From Flavobacteriales bacterium CG_4_9_14_3_um_filter_32_8 (GTDB lineage: Bacteria > Bacteroidota > Bacteroidia > Flavobacteriales_E > Vicingaceae): a stretch of 8,567 bases of DNA. The translations under genes were made by a program, and so were the position numbers. The stretch covers positions 2,846-11,412 of the forward strand of contig PFUQ01000185.1 in NCBI GenBank assembly GCA_002790175.1. The letters are read 5' to 3'. This document shows, one piece after another, positions 1 to 6,291 of the stretch (its first letter is position 1; each line of letters opens with the position of its first letter). The notes under the pieces are model-generated. The model was not told where the DNA came from. It worked only from the letters and a program-made list of their open reading frames with translations, and made no database searches.

Positions 1-548
1 AAAAAATCTATCTTTCTAACATAATGTCCCGATAGTATTAAATGAATTGCACAAATAATAGCTGCAATAAATGTTAAAAAATCGCCATAATTAAAATGGA
101 TTAAGCCAGGTTTAAAGGTGAGTAAAAATAATCCAACTGTAATTACCATGATAGCGAATACTTGTTTTAAGGTAAATTTTTGCCAACCCATAAAATACAT
201 AAAAATTGGTACCATTACCACCGCCGAACAACTAATAAAGGCACTGTGATTTGAGGTTGTGTAAATTAATCCAGTTGATTGAATAGCGTAGATGGCACCT
301 AATAAAACTCCTAAAATAGCTCCATATTTTACACCATTTTTAACTTTTAGTAATGCAATTTTTTTAGAAAGTAATAAAAAAATAAACAAAACGATAACGG
401 CTAATAAGTTTCTAAAAGCAGAAAGCAAAAATGGATCAATGTCGGTAACAGCATCTTTAACGATTACAAAAGTTGTTCCCCACACCATGCAGCACAAGAA
501 AATGGCTAAAACAGGAAGATGACTTCTAGATGGTAATGTTGTTTTCAT
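1..548 (-). CDS. DMT-superfamily (EamA) membrane permease, 3' end cut by window edge
   Basis: Translation from an ATG at 548 stays open to base 1, giving 182 residues without a stop, so the gene continues outside the window. The protein is strongly hydrophobic. It has the usual opening of EamA/RhaT-type transporters: a first helix carrying a Trp-Gly pair (W23-G24), then DPFLLSAFRNLLA (38-50) with the conserved arginine at 46, and further helices at about 74-95, 103-120, 129-146 and 155-173. A second EamA repeat seems to begin near residue 152, as in full-length members of about 290-300 residues. Such proteins sit in the inner membrane and export metabolites or amino acids; the substrate cannot be read from sequence. 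It starts 16 nt after the DUF1456 stop and is probably the last visible gene of that operon. No Shine-Dalgarno motif is seen. Confidence 0.9.
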   Translation of the reverse strand, partial: MKTTLPSRSHLPVLAIFLCCMVWGTTFVIVKDAVTDIDPFLLSAFRNLLAVIVLFIFLLLSKKIALLKVKNGVKYGAILGVLLGAIYAIQSTGLIYTTSNHSAFISCSAVVMVPIFMYFMGWQKFTLKQVFAIMVITVGLFLLTFKPGLIHFNYGDFLTFIAAIICAIHLILSGHYVRKIDF

Positions 549-564
549 AAATATTGGTGAACAG

Positions 565-822
565 CTACTTCGGTTGGCTAACCTCGTTTTTTTTCTCAAG
601 CAAAGGTCCTCTTAAATGAATAATTAATCCGTTTAAAAAATTTCGTAAGATTTGATCACCACATTCCATATATTTCTCGTGGTTTTCATTTCTAAAGAGG
701 GCATTTAGCTCACTTTTAGTGATTTTAAAATCTACTAAAGCACAAATATTTACCATATCCTCATCACGAAGTTGGTGTGCAACCCTCAGCTTTTTTAAAA
801 TATCATTGTTGGTTAATCCCAT
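565..822 (-). CDS. DUF1456 (YehS-like) small protein, single repeat
   Basis: An 85-residue protein of unknown function. It matches the DUF1456 family known from Escherichia coli YehS: a TNNDILKKLRVA opening (4-15), a central ALFRNENHEKYMECGDQ stretch (41-57), and an ILRNFLNGLIIHLRG end (58-72). As I recall YehS, it contains two tandem copies of this unit of about 70 residues; here there is one, which looks closest to the second copy (ECGDQ-LR-FL-GL pattern). I chose the ATG at 822 because the family homology starts at residue 2-5 and this start lies 4 nt after the RDD stop. An ATG at 903 is also in frame but would overlap the RDD gene by 77 nt and add a lysine-rich stretch without family resemblance. 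The C-terminal tail (73-85) is charged and probably disordered. Translation is likely coupled to the upstream RDD gene. The stop is TAG. Confidence 0.85.
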   Translation of the reverse strand: MGLTNNDILKKLRVAHQLRDEDMVNICALVDFKITKSELNALFRNENHEKYMECGDQILRNFLNGLIIHLRGPLLEKKNEVSQPK

Positions 823-826
823 TTCT

Positions 827-1405
827 TTAAACGTTTTTTTGATTTTTTTTGATGCATAATGTTTTTGCAATTTTATCATGGATGCCTTGTTTTCTTTTGT
901 CAAAAGCTAAACTTCCAACCAAAAAAATAAATATAAAATTGTAAATAGTTGAAGCGTTATCTGTTGGTAAATTTTGTGCAAAAGTGCCTAAATCATCAAA
1001 ACTAGTTACATTATCAAAATCAGGTGAGTTAAACATATAAAAGCTGGTTATTAACGAAAGTAGTTGAGTAATTAACCAAGGAATATACCTGCCAATTGCT
1101 TGTTCTGCATTTATTTTACCTAAGTTTTCGTTTACAACTTGAATTTTAACTGCCATTTTACCAAGTGTAGCACCATATCTCCATTCTAGCAACGGTTTAT
1201 AGATAGTTGACAAAATAGTAAGGATAATCATTAAAAGGACAGATTTTAAAACAAAAATATTGTAAAAACTGAGTAATACTAAAGGAATTAATGCGAAGGA
1301 ATCTACAATAGAGGCTAAAAATCTAATCCAAAAACCAGCAAATTCTACTTCCTGAGGATTTTGATGGGCATTTAATAATACATCATCTAACGTATCTTCA
1401 TCCAT
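827..1405 (-). CDS. RDD family integral membrane protein
   Basis: A 192-residue membrane protein with the signature of the RDD family (named for conserved Arg and two Asp). AGFWIRFLASIVDSFAL (23-39) holds R28 and D35 at the edge of the first helix, GATLGKMAVKIQVV (78-91) is the usual loop motif, and KRKQGIHDKIAKTLCI (170-185) is the conserved C-terminal end. Hydrophobic segments lie at about 30-50, 53-72, 103-124 and 153-168. The acidic stretch at 127-150 between the last two helices is longer than in minimal members. Roles reported for the family are varied (ion antiport or transport accessory), so no substrate is assigned. The ATG at 1405 shares its A with the ywbE stop (TGATG), suggesting coupled translation; a GTG one codon earlier (1408) is also possible. 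Two A-tracts (A8 and A7) lie near the 3' end. Confidence 0.9.
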   Translation of the reverse strand: MDEDTLDDVLLNAHQNPQEVEFAGFWIRFLASIVDSFALIPLVLLSFYNIFVLKSVLLMIILTILSTIYKPLLEWRYGATLGKMAVKIQVVNENLGKINAEQAIGRYIPWLITQLLSLITSFYMFNSPDFDNVTSFDDLGTFAQNLPTDNASTIYNFIFIFLVGSLAFDKRKQGIHDKIAKTLCIKKNQKNV

Positions 1406-1599
1406 CACAATATATTTTTGACACGACCAACTATTCCATTCGCTAACATTACTTTTATTCCATGAGGATGATTTGCAGAATTGGTTAATAATTTTTTGAC
1501 TACTCCGCCAGTTAATTTACCAGTGCGTTGGTCTTGTTTTTGAACCACTTCAACTGATAATCCTATTTTAATATCTGCTCTATTTCTTCCGTCAGGCAT
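1405..1599 (-). CDS. ywbE: YwbE family protein (DUF2196)
   Basis: A 64-residue protein recognisable as the YwbE/DUF2196 family by RADIKIGLSVEVVQKQDQRT (8-27), then TGKLTGGVVKKLLT (27-40) and the nearly invariant HPHGIKVMLANGIVGRV (44-60). It closely parallels Bacillus subtilis YwbE over the whole length, including the size. Its function is not established. The pattern of short beta strands with Gly and basic residues resembles small beta-barrel (KOW/SH3-like) nucleic-acid-binding proteins, but that is inference. It starts one base after the TAA stop of the PhnA-domain gene and its TGA overlaps the next ATG, so it is embedded in one transcript. A GAGG lies 13 nt upstream of the start, too distant to be a convincing ribosome site. 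Confidence 0.9.
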   Translation of the reverse strand: MPDGRNRADIKIGLSVEVVQKQDQRTGKLTGGVVKKLLTNSANHPHGIKVMLANGIVGRVKNIL

Positions 1600-1600
1600 T

Positions 1601-2182
1601 TTAATTGATTTTCCTCACAAACTCTGTTAAAATAACGATGAGTTGTCCTTCAACTTTTCCTTCAATATGTGCTGGGTTGTCTGGAACTAAAACTATTCCT
1701 CTAACTGCTGTACCACGTTTGGCTGTAAACCCTGCACCTTTTACATTCAAATCTTTTATTAAAACTACAGTATCACCGCTTTTTAACTCAACACCATTGC
1801 TATCTTTATGTAGTTGTGATTCATCAATTTCAATTCCTTCACCAGTTGCTTCTGCCCATTTTTTTACATCATCTTCTAAATACATCATGTCTAATAAATC
1901 TTGGCTCCATCCTTCAGATTTTAAACGTGACAACATTCTCCAAGAGACCACTTTTACGGCATCAACCTCACTCCACATACTATCATTTAAACACCTCCAA
2001 TGATTAGGATTTACTTTCTCAGGATTATTTAGTTGATCTAAGCAAGTACTACAAATTAAAATACAATCGTAACTGGTTTTGTTAAAGGATGGGGGTACAA
2101 GGTAAATTCCTAAATTTTCTGTAGCAGTACATAATTCACATTTATTACCACTTCTTTCTCGAATTTCTTTTTCTAAACTCAT
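1601..2182 (-). CDS. PhnA (YjdM-like) domain protein with N-terminal zinc-binding region
   Basis: A 193-residue soluble protein in two parts. The N-terminal part has two CxxC pairs (C15-x2-C18 and C44-x2-C47) with extra cysteines at 40 and 64, consistent with a zinc ribbon or HNH-like fold. The C-terminal 70 residues form the PhnA domain: KDSNGVELKSGDTVVLIKDL (126-145), the VKGAG loop (147-151), then KRGTAVRGIVLV (155-166) and a terminal TEFVRKIN (186-193). It corresponds to E. coli YjdM, formerly called PhnA. Despite the old name that protein is not phosphonoacetate hydrolase, and no other phosphonate gene is present, so a phosphonate role is not supported. The middle region (65-120) is Trp-rich and acidic. 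The ATG at 2182 is the first in frame and opens directly into the zinc region. It heads the cluster with ywbE, following 1 nt after its stop. Precise function is unknown. Confidence 0.88.
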   Translation of the reverse strand: MSLEKEIRERSGNKCELCTATENLGIYLVPPSFNKTSYDCILICSTCLDQLNNPEKVNPNHWRCLNDSMWSEVDAVKVVSWRMLSRLKSEGWSQDLLDMMYLEDDVKKWAEATGEGIEIDESQLHKDSNGVELKSGDTVVLIKDLNVKGAGFTAKRGTAVRGIVLVPDNPAHIEGKVEGQLIVILTEFVRKIN

Positions 2183-2219
2183 TTTTTCTTTAAAATTAAA
2201 CTATTCTTTCCAACTTCAA

Positions 2220-2241
2220 AATTAGTGATTTAACACCAATT
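2220..2241 (-). terminator. Possible weak intrinsic terminator after the ABC exporter gene
   Basis: Starting one base past the TAA stop of the ABC gene, the minus-strand RNA reads AAUUGGUG, a 6-nt loop, then CACUAAUU. This is an 8-bp stem with one G-U pair. The G-U pair forms only in a minus-strand transcript; a plus-strand transcript would have an A-C mismatch. The following U-tract is short (two further U after the stem), so termination would be inefficient. It lies in the 60-nt gap separating the deaminase-rluF-ABC trio from the PhnA cluster. Confidence 0.35.
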
Positions 2242-2242
2242 A

Positions 2243-3979
2243 TTATATTCTACTTTGATAGGTAAACAATTCATAATATCTTCCTTCAAGAGCAATTAAT
2301 TCATCGTGTTTCCCTCGTTCAACTATTTTACCATGTTCAATCACTAAAATTTGATCGGCTTTACGAATGGTGCTTAATCGATGGGCAATTACAAAAGTTG
2401 TTCTACCTTTCATTAATTCGGCAAAACTTTTTTGAATTAGCGATTCACTTTCAGTATCTAAGTTTGAGGTAGCTTCGTCTAAAATAAGTATTTTTGGATT
2501 AGCCAATACAGCTCTTGCGATAGATATTCGTTGGCGTTGACCGCCAGATAATTTAATTCCTCTTTCTCCAATAACAGTATCTAAACCTTCTTCAAATCTA
2601 TCTGTAAATTCGTTTACATAAGCTGTATTTACGGCTTCATTTATTTGTTTTTCTGTTGCATTTGGTCGTGGAAAAATAATATTTTCTCTAATTGTTCCTT
2701 CAAATAAAAAGTCATCTTGCAATACCACTCCAAGTTGACTTCTATAAGATGATAAACTTACTTTTGATAAGTCTTTTCCGTCAACTGTTATTGTTCCAGC
2801 TTTTGGTGAAATAAATGTAGAAACTAAACTTGCTATGGTAGATTTTCCAGAGCCTGAAGAACCAACCAAAGCAGTAACAGAACCTTTTTGTGCCTCAAAA
2901 TTAATGTTATGTACAACTTCTTTTCCTTCTTTATATGAAAATGAAACATTTTCAAATTTAATGTCACCATTGATAACTTCTAATACAATTTTTCTGATAG
3001 AACCATCATCCTCAGGTTTCATATTCATAATTTCTTCTGTTCTATCCAATCCTGCAAAAGCTTCGGTTAGTTGACTGCCAATGTTGCTCATTTGCACAAT
3101 TGGAGCAATCATAAACCCTAATAACAAAGTAAATGCAAGAAAATTCCCTACAGTTAGTGTTTTATCAATAATCATTACACCTCCAATTCCCATAATACCA
3201 ACCGATGCAAAACCTAATAATAATATGGCTGAACTTGTAATAAGTGCTGTGGAAGTTAAACTTTTTTTAACATTTTGAAAAAGACGTTCAACACCAATTT
3301 CGAATGTTAAGTTTTCTTGTGCTTCAGCGTTAAAACCTTTTATGACTCGAACACCATTTAATGTTTCTACTAATCGCCCAGTAACTTCTGCGTTAATTTT
3401 TCCTCTTTTTCTGAATATTGGACGGATATATCCAAAAGCTTTTAAAGCTATTATTGAAAAAATTGCAATAGGTAATAATACAAATAAAGTCATTTTAGGG
3501 CTAATGCTAATAAGAAGAAATAGAGAGATAATGGCGGTTATTATTCCTCCAATAAGCTGAACGAGTCCAGTTCCAATTAAATTTCTTACACCTTCTACAT
3601 CGGTCATTATTCTAGAAACTAGTTCTCCAGATTTATTGTTATCAAAAAAGGAAATGGGTAGTGATAATATTTGTTTTTGAACTTTTGCCCTTAGTTTTGA
3701 AATTAAGAATTGAGCTTCTACACTTAATAATCTTGTTAATATAAATGAAGTGATTGCCTGAACAGAAATTGCTCCACCAACTAAAAAAATAAGTTGGATT
3801 AAACCGTCAATGTCTTTGTTTGGAATAACATTATCCAATAAATCTTTACTTTTTAAGGGCAGAATAAAACTAGATAATCTACTAATTACGATTAATAGCA
3901 AGCCTATTAATAACTTTCCTTTTCTAGGCCATATAAACTCTTTAAATGCCTGTATTATCGTTACTTTTTTTTTACTCAT
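2243..3979 (-). CDS. ABC exporter, fused membrane and ATPase domains (MsbA/LmrA type)
   Basis: A 578-residue half-transporter expected to act as a homodimer or heterodimer in the inner membrane. The first 320 residues form an ABC type-1 exporter domain with six hydrophobic segments (about 22-43, 60-83, 138-158, 162-182, 243-268, 277-297) and a typical SFFDNNKSGELVSRIMTDV intracellular loop (110-128). The ATPase domain follows: A-loop Tyr349, Walker A GSSGSGKST (373-381), Q-loop Gln421, signature LSGGQRQR (477-484), Walker B ILILDE (497-502), D-loop SNLD (505-508) and H-loop His533. All catalytic residues are present, so it should be active. The family includes lipid A flippases (MsbA) and multidrug or peptide exporters; the substrate cannot be assigned, and MsbA is only one possibility. 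The start is ATG at 3979, 15 nt after the rluF stop, followed within two codons by a run of nine A. No Shine-Dalgarno motif is seen. Confidence 0.95.
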   Translation of the reverse strand: MSKKKVTIIQAFKEFIWPRKGKLLIGLLLIVISRLSSFILPLKSKDLLDNVIPNKDIDGLIQLIFLVGGAISVQAITSFILTRLLSVEAQFLISKLRAKVQKQILSLPISFFDNNKSGELVSRIMTDVEGVRNLIGTGLVQLIGGIITAIISLFLLISISPKMTLFVLLPIAIFSIIALKAFGYIRPIFRKRGKINAEVTGRLVETLNGVRVIKGFNAEAQENLTFEIGVERLFQNVKKSLTSTALITSSAILLLGFASVGIMGIGGVMIIDKTLTVGNFLAFTLLLGFMIAPIVQMSNIGSQLTEAFAGLDRTEEIMNMKPEDDGSIRKIVLEVINGDIKFENVSFSYKEGKEVVHNINFEAQKGSVTALVGSSGSGKSTIASLVSTFISPKAGTITVDGKDLSKVSLSSYRSQLGVVLQDDFLFEGTIRENIIFPRPNATEKQINEAVNTAYVNEFTDRFEEGLDTVIGERGIKLSGGQRQRISIARAVLANPKILILDEATSNLDTESESLIQKSFAELMKGRTTFVIAHRLSTIRKADQILVIEHGKIVERGKHDELIALEGRYYELFTYQSRI

Positions 3980-3994
3980 TTGTTTGTCTTGATA

Positions 3995-4720
3995 TTAAGA
4001 AGCCATTTCTGTTTTGCTTGAATCTTCAATAAGAAAAAGCAACTCTTTTAATTCATTTTTATTAAAAGACCTATATTCTCCAACTTTTAAATTTCCTAAA
4101 GAAATGTTCATTATTCGAATTCGTTGAAGTGTTTTTACTTCATAAGCTAAATATTCACACATTCTTCTAATTTGACGGTTTAAACCTTCTGTAAGTATTA
4201 TCTTAAAAGTTGTATCATTAATTTTTTCTACAGTACACTTTTTGGTTATGGTATTAAGAATTGGAATTCCACTGCTCATTTTTTGAATAAAATCAGAGGT
4301 AATCAGTTTATTTACGGTAACAACATATTCTTTTTCGTGTTGATTTTTTGAACGTAATATTTTATTAACGATATCTCCATCGTTAGTTAAAAAAATAAGT
4401 CCTTCACTGGGTTTATCTAATCTGCCAATCGGAAAAATACGTTCGGGATAATTGATAAAGTTAATGATGTTATCTTTTATGTCTGTTTCTGTTGTACAAG
4501 TAATTCCAACAGGTTTGTTAAAAGCTAAATAAATATTTTCAACCTCTTTGGTAATGCTAGTTCCATTAACACTTATTTTATCATTAGAACTAACTTTTAC
4601 GCCTAATGTTGCAACTTTATCATTAACTTTTACTTTACCTTCTTCAATTAATTTGTCTGCTGCTCTACGTGAGCAGTAACCTGTTTCTGAAATGGCTTTA
4701 TTTAATCGTTTGGTTTCCAT
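3995..4720 (-). CDS. rluF: 23S rRNA pseudouridine synthase RluF (RsuA/RluB/E/F family)
   Basis: A 241-residue pseudouridine synthase. An N-terminal S4 RNA-binding domain (about 4-52, RLNKAISETGYCSRRAADKL) precedes the catalytic domain with FPIGRLDKPSEGLIFLTNDG (96-115), where Asp102 is the expected nucleophile. NRQIRRMCEYLAYEVKTLQR (181-200) is the family motif near the active site. The likeness to E. coli RluF runs through specific segments (VNKILR, HEKEYVVTV, PILNTITKKC, RIRIMNISL), which favours RluF over RsuA, RluB or RluE. E. coli RluF modifies U2604 of 23S rRNA and also position 35 of tRNA-Tyr; the same targets are inferred here. The protein lacks the long basic C-terminal tail of the E. 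coli enzyme (about 290 residues, from memory). It lies 20 nt after the deaminase stop and 15 nt before the ABC gene, within one likely transcript. Confidence 0.92.
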   Translation of the reverse strand: METKRLNKAISETGYCSRRAADKLIEEGKVKVNDKVATLGVKVSSNDKISVNGTSITKEVENIYLAFNKPVGITCTTETDIKDNIINFINYPERIFPIGRLDKPSEGLIFLTNDGDIVNKILRSKNQHEKEYVVTVNKLITSDFIQKMSSGIPILNTITKKCTVEKINDTTFKIILTEGLNRQIRRMCEYLAYEVKTLQRIRIMNISLGNLKVGEYRSFNKNELKELLFLIEDSSKTEMAS

Positions 4721-4740
4721 TTAAAGTTAGAATGCGAGTT

Positions 4741-5751
4741 TTAAATTAATGCATTCAAATAATACAAATCCAACTCTAAAATTAATTTTTCTTTTTCAAT
4801 AGCTGGTAAAAAAGAATATTGAAATGAATTTCGAGCAATTTGATACAACTCTTCTTTGGTAAGATTTAATGCTTTTTGAGTATCCATATAATTTTGATTG
4901 ATATGTCCTCCAAAATAAGCAGGATCATCAGAATTAATCGTTGTTTTTAAACCCAAATCGATTTTCTTTTTCAAAGAATGGTCTTTTAAATCTTTAACAA
5001 CTTGCAGAGCAACGTTAGACAAAGGACAAATAGTTAATGCGATATCTCTTTTGATAATTTCTTTGATTAAATTTTCGTCTTGAAGACAATTGTTGCCATG
5101 GTCTATTCTTTTAATTTTTAAAATATCAATGGCTTCCCAAATGTAATCAGCATCGCCTTCTTCTCCTGCATGAGCTACAGGAATATAACCAGCTTTTATT
5201 GATGCTTCAAAAACAGTTGCAAATTTTGAAGGTGGATTCCCTTTTTCGGTAGAATCTAATCCAACAGCTATAATTTTATCTTTAAATGGGAGAGATTGTG
5301 CTAAGGTTAGCAAAGCACTTTCTTGAGATAAATGACGCAAATAACTCATGATTAGCAAAGCTGAAACATTTAATTTTACTTTTGCATCTTCAACAGCTCT
5401 ACTTATTCCATTAATTACAGTTTCAAAAGCAATTCCTCTTTCTGTATGGGTTTGAGGGTCAAACATTATTTCTGTGTGACGTACATTTTGAATAGCACAT
5501 TTTTCTAAATAGCTGTAGGTTAAATCGTAAAAATCAAGTTCTGTAATTAATACATTAGCTCCTTGGTAATAGAGGTCTAAAAAATCTTGCAGGCAACTAA
5601 AAGAATAAGCTTTCCTAAGTTCTTCAACAGTTGGGTAGTTGAGTTTAATTTTATTTCGCTTTGCAATTTCAAATAACAGTTCGGGTTCAAATGTGCCTTC
5701 AATGTGTAAGTGAAGTTCTGCTTTGGGAAGATTTTCGATAAAGTATTGCAT
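4741..5751 (-). CDS. Adenine deaminase (type 2, Aah1-like; adenosine deaminase superfamily)
   Basis: A 336-residue cytosolic metal-dependent hydrolase, full length for the family. Expected zinc ligands are His14 and His16 (HLH), His194 (HAGEEG) and Asp275 (SDDPAYFGG); catalytic Glu197 and His218 (RIDHG) are also present. General annotation would call it adenosine deaminase, but several motifs match the yeast Aah1-type adenine deaminases: IEGTFEPELLFEIAKRN (17-33), LQDFLDLYYQGANVLI (54-69), DPQTHTERGI (98-107), TICPLSNVALQVV (240-252) and SDDPAYFGGHI (274-284). I therefore infer conversion of adenine to hypoxanthine plus ammonia in purine salvage. The start at 5751 is supported by close alignment of the first residues (ENLPKAELHLHIEG) with the family N-terminus. 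The gene begins 16 nt after the terminator that closes the rplT transcript, so its expression source is unclear. No Shine-Dalgarno motif. Confidence 0.9.
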   Translation of the reverse strand: MQYFIENLPKAELHLHIEGTFEPELLFEIAKRNKIKLNYPTVEELRKAYSFSCLQDFLDLYYQGANVLITELDFYDLTYSYLEKCAIQNVRHTEIMFDPQTHTERGIAFETVINGISRAVEDAKVKLNVSALLIMSYLRHLSQESALLTLAQSLPFKDKIIAVGLDSTEKGNPPSKFATVFEASIKAGYIPVAHAGEEGDADYIWEAIDILKIKRIDHGNNCLQDENLIKEIIKRDIALTICPLSNVALQVVKDLKDHSLKKKIDLGLKTTINSDDPAYFGGHINQNYMDTQKALNLTKEELYQIARNSFQYSFLPAIEKEKLILELDLYYLNALI

Positions 5752-5767
5752 AATGCTTTTTTATGGT

Positions 5768-5796
5768 AAAAAAAAGGGAAGCATCTTGCTTCCCTT
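5768..5796 (-). terminator. Intrinsic terminator of the thrS-infC-rpmI-rplT operon
   Basis: In the minus-strand direction the sequence shows AAGGGAAGC, a 5-nt loop and GCTTCCCTT: a perfect 9-bp stem (5796-5788 with 5782-5774). A run of eight T ends at 5768, the first two of which are the last stem bases. The hairpin begins 22 nt after the rplT stop. GC-rich stem plus U-run is the classic factor-independent terminator. On the plus strand there is no comparable T-run, so it is directional for these genes. Confidence 0.92.
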
Positions 5797-5818
5797 ATCA
5801 GTAAATATGTTGTAAAAT

Positions 5819-6166
5819 TTATTTTTTTACAGCTTCAACTACTGCTTTAAATGCAGCTGGATGATTCATTGCTAAGTCAGCTAAAACTTTTCTGTTTAGT
5901 TGAATATCTTTTTTTACAATTTCGCCCATAAATTTAGAGTAAGAGATGCCGTGTTCTCTAACACCTGCATTAATTCTCTGAATCCATAATGCTCTAAAGT
6001 TTCTTTTCTTTTGTTTTCTACCTGTATAAGCATAAACGCCTGCTTTTTCTACAGCGTTTTTAGATACGGTCCATACATTTTTTCTTCTACCAAAGAAACC
6101 TTTGGCGAGTTTCATTACTCTTTTTCTTCTAGCTCTTGAAGCTACTGAATTTGTTGATCTTGGCAT
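5819..6166 (-). CDS. rplT: 50S ribosomal protein bL20
   Basis: A 115-residue, highly basic protein typical in length for bL20. The N-terminal arm (1-55) is rich in Arg and Lys with KLAKGFFGRRKNVW (19-32), and the globular part contains KRNFRALWIQRINAGVRE (54-71) and HGISYSKFMGEI (72-83), the family signature. It is an early-assembly protein of the large subunit that binds 23S rRNA. In E. coli and Bacillus it also represses its own operon by binding the mRNA. The ATG at 6166 directly gives the canonical MPRS start. A 111-nt gap separates it from rpmI, the longest gap in the operon, and a strong terminator follows 22 nt after its stop. No Shine-Dalgarno motif is seen upstream (the leader is A-rich, AGTAAAAA before ATG). 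Confidence 0.98.
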   Translation of the reverse strand: MPRSTNSVASRARRKRVMKLAKGFFGRRKNVWTVSKNAVEKAGVYAYTGRKQKKRNFRALWIQRINAGVREHGISYSKFMGEIVKKDIQLNRKVLADLAMNHPAAFKAVVEAVKK

Positions 6167-6269
6167 TTTTTACTACGTTTTTTGATAGTTAGTGTTCTTT
6201 TCGAATCTTTAAACTAATTATCTGGTTATAACTTTTTTAACTTACGTTAACCGATTTAAGGCGAACATG

Positions 6270-6291
6270 AATTGTGCTTAGATGCACAATT
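6270..6291 (-). other. Perfect inverted repeat across the rpmI stop codon
   Basis: An 8-bp perfect inverted repeat (AATTGTGC and GCACAATT) flanks a 6-nt loop holding the rpmI TAA stop and the last Ile codon. In the transcript it would form a hairpin at the end of rpmI. No U-run follows, so it is not an intrinsic terminator. It could stabilise or process the mRNA, or take part in bL20 control of rplT; none of these is proven. Confidence 0.5.

Noticed and set aside
292..522. Plus-strand reading frame of 76 codons, and similar plus-strand frames at 1605-2007, 2835-3992, 6995-7534 and 7881-8099
   Set aside because: Each lies opposite a minus-strand gene with clear family motifs, and none shows a recognisable domain; they are antisense shadows.
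572..583. GGTTGGCTAACC small palindrome just past the DUF1456 stop region, near a T-run
   Set aside because: Stem of only about four pairs, inside the DUF1456 coding end, and the T-run lies on the wrong side for a minus-strand terminator.
820..903. ATG at 903 as the start of the DUF1456 gene (112 residues)
   Set aside because: It overlaps the well-supported RDD gene by 77 nt and adds residues outside the family; ATG at 822, 4 nt after the RDD stop, fits family homology.
1406..1408. GTG at 1408 as the RDD start
   Set aside because: Possible, but the ATG immediately following gives the common TGATG coupling; the difference is one residue.
1613..1616. GAGG upstream of ywbE as a Shine-Dalgarno
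   Set aside because: 13 nt from the ATG and inside the PhnA-domain coding end; spacing too long.
1601..2182. Phosphonate-metabolism role for the PhnA-domain gene
   Set aside because: The PhnA name is historical; no phn transport, C-P lyase or hydrolase gene is present in the window.
2217..2224. TAATTTTG as a firm promoter for the PhnA cluster
   Set aside because: No TTTG/TTG element at the proper distance upstream, and such boxes occur by chance in AT-rich DNA.
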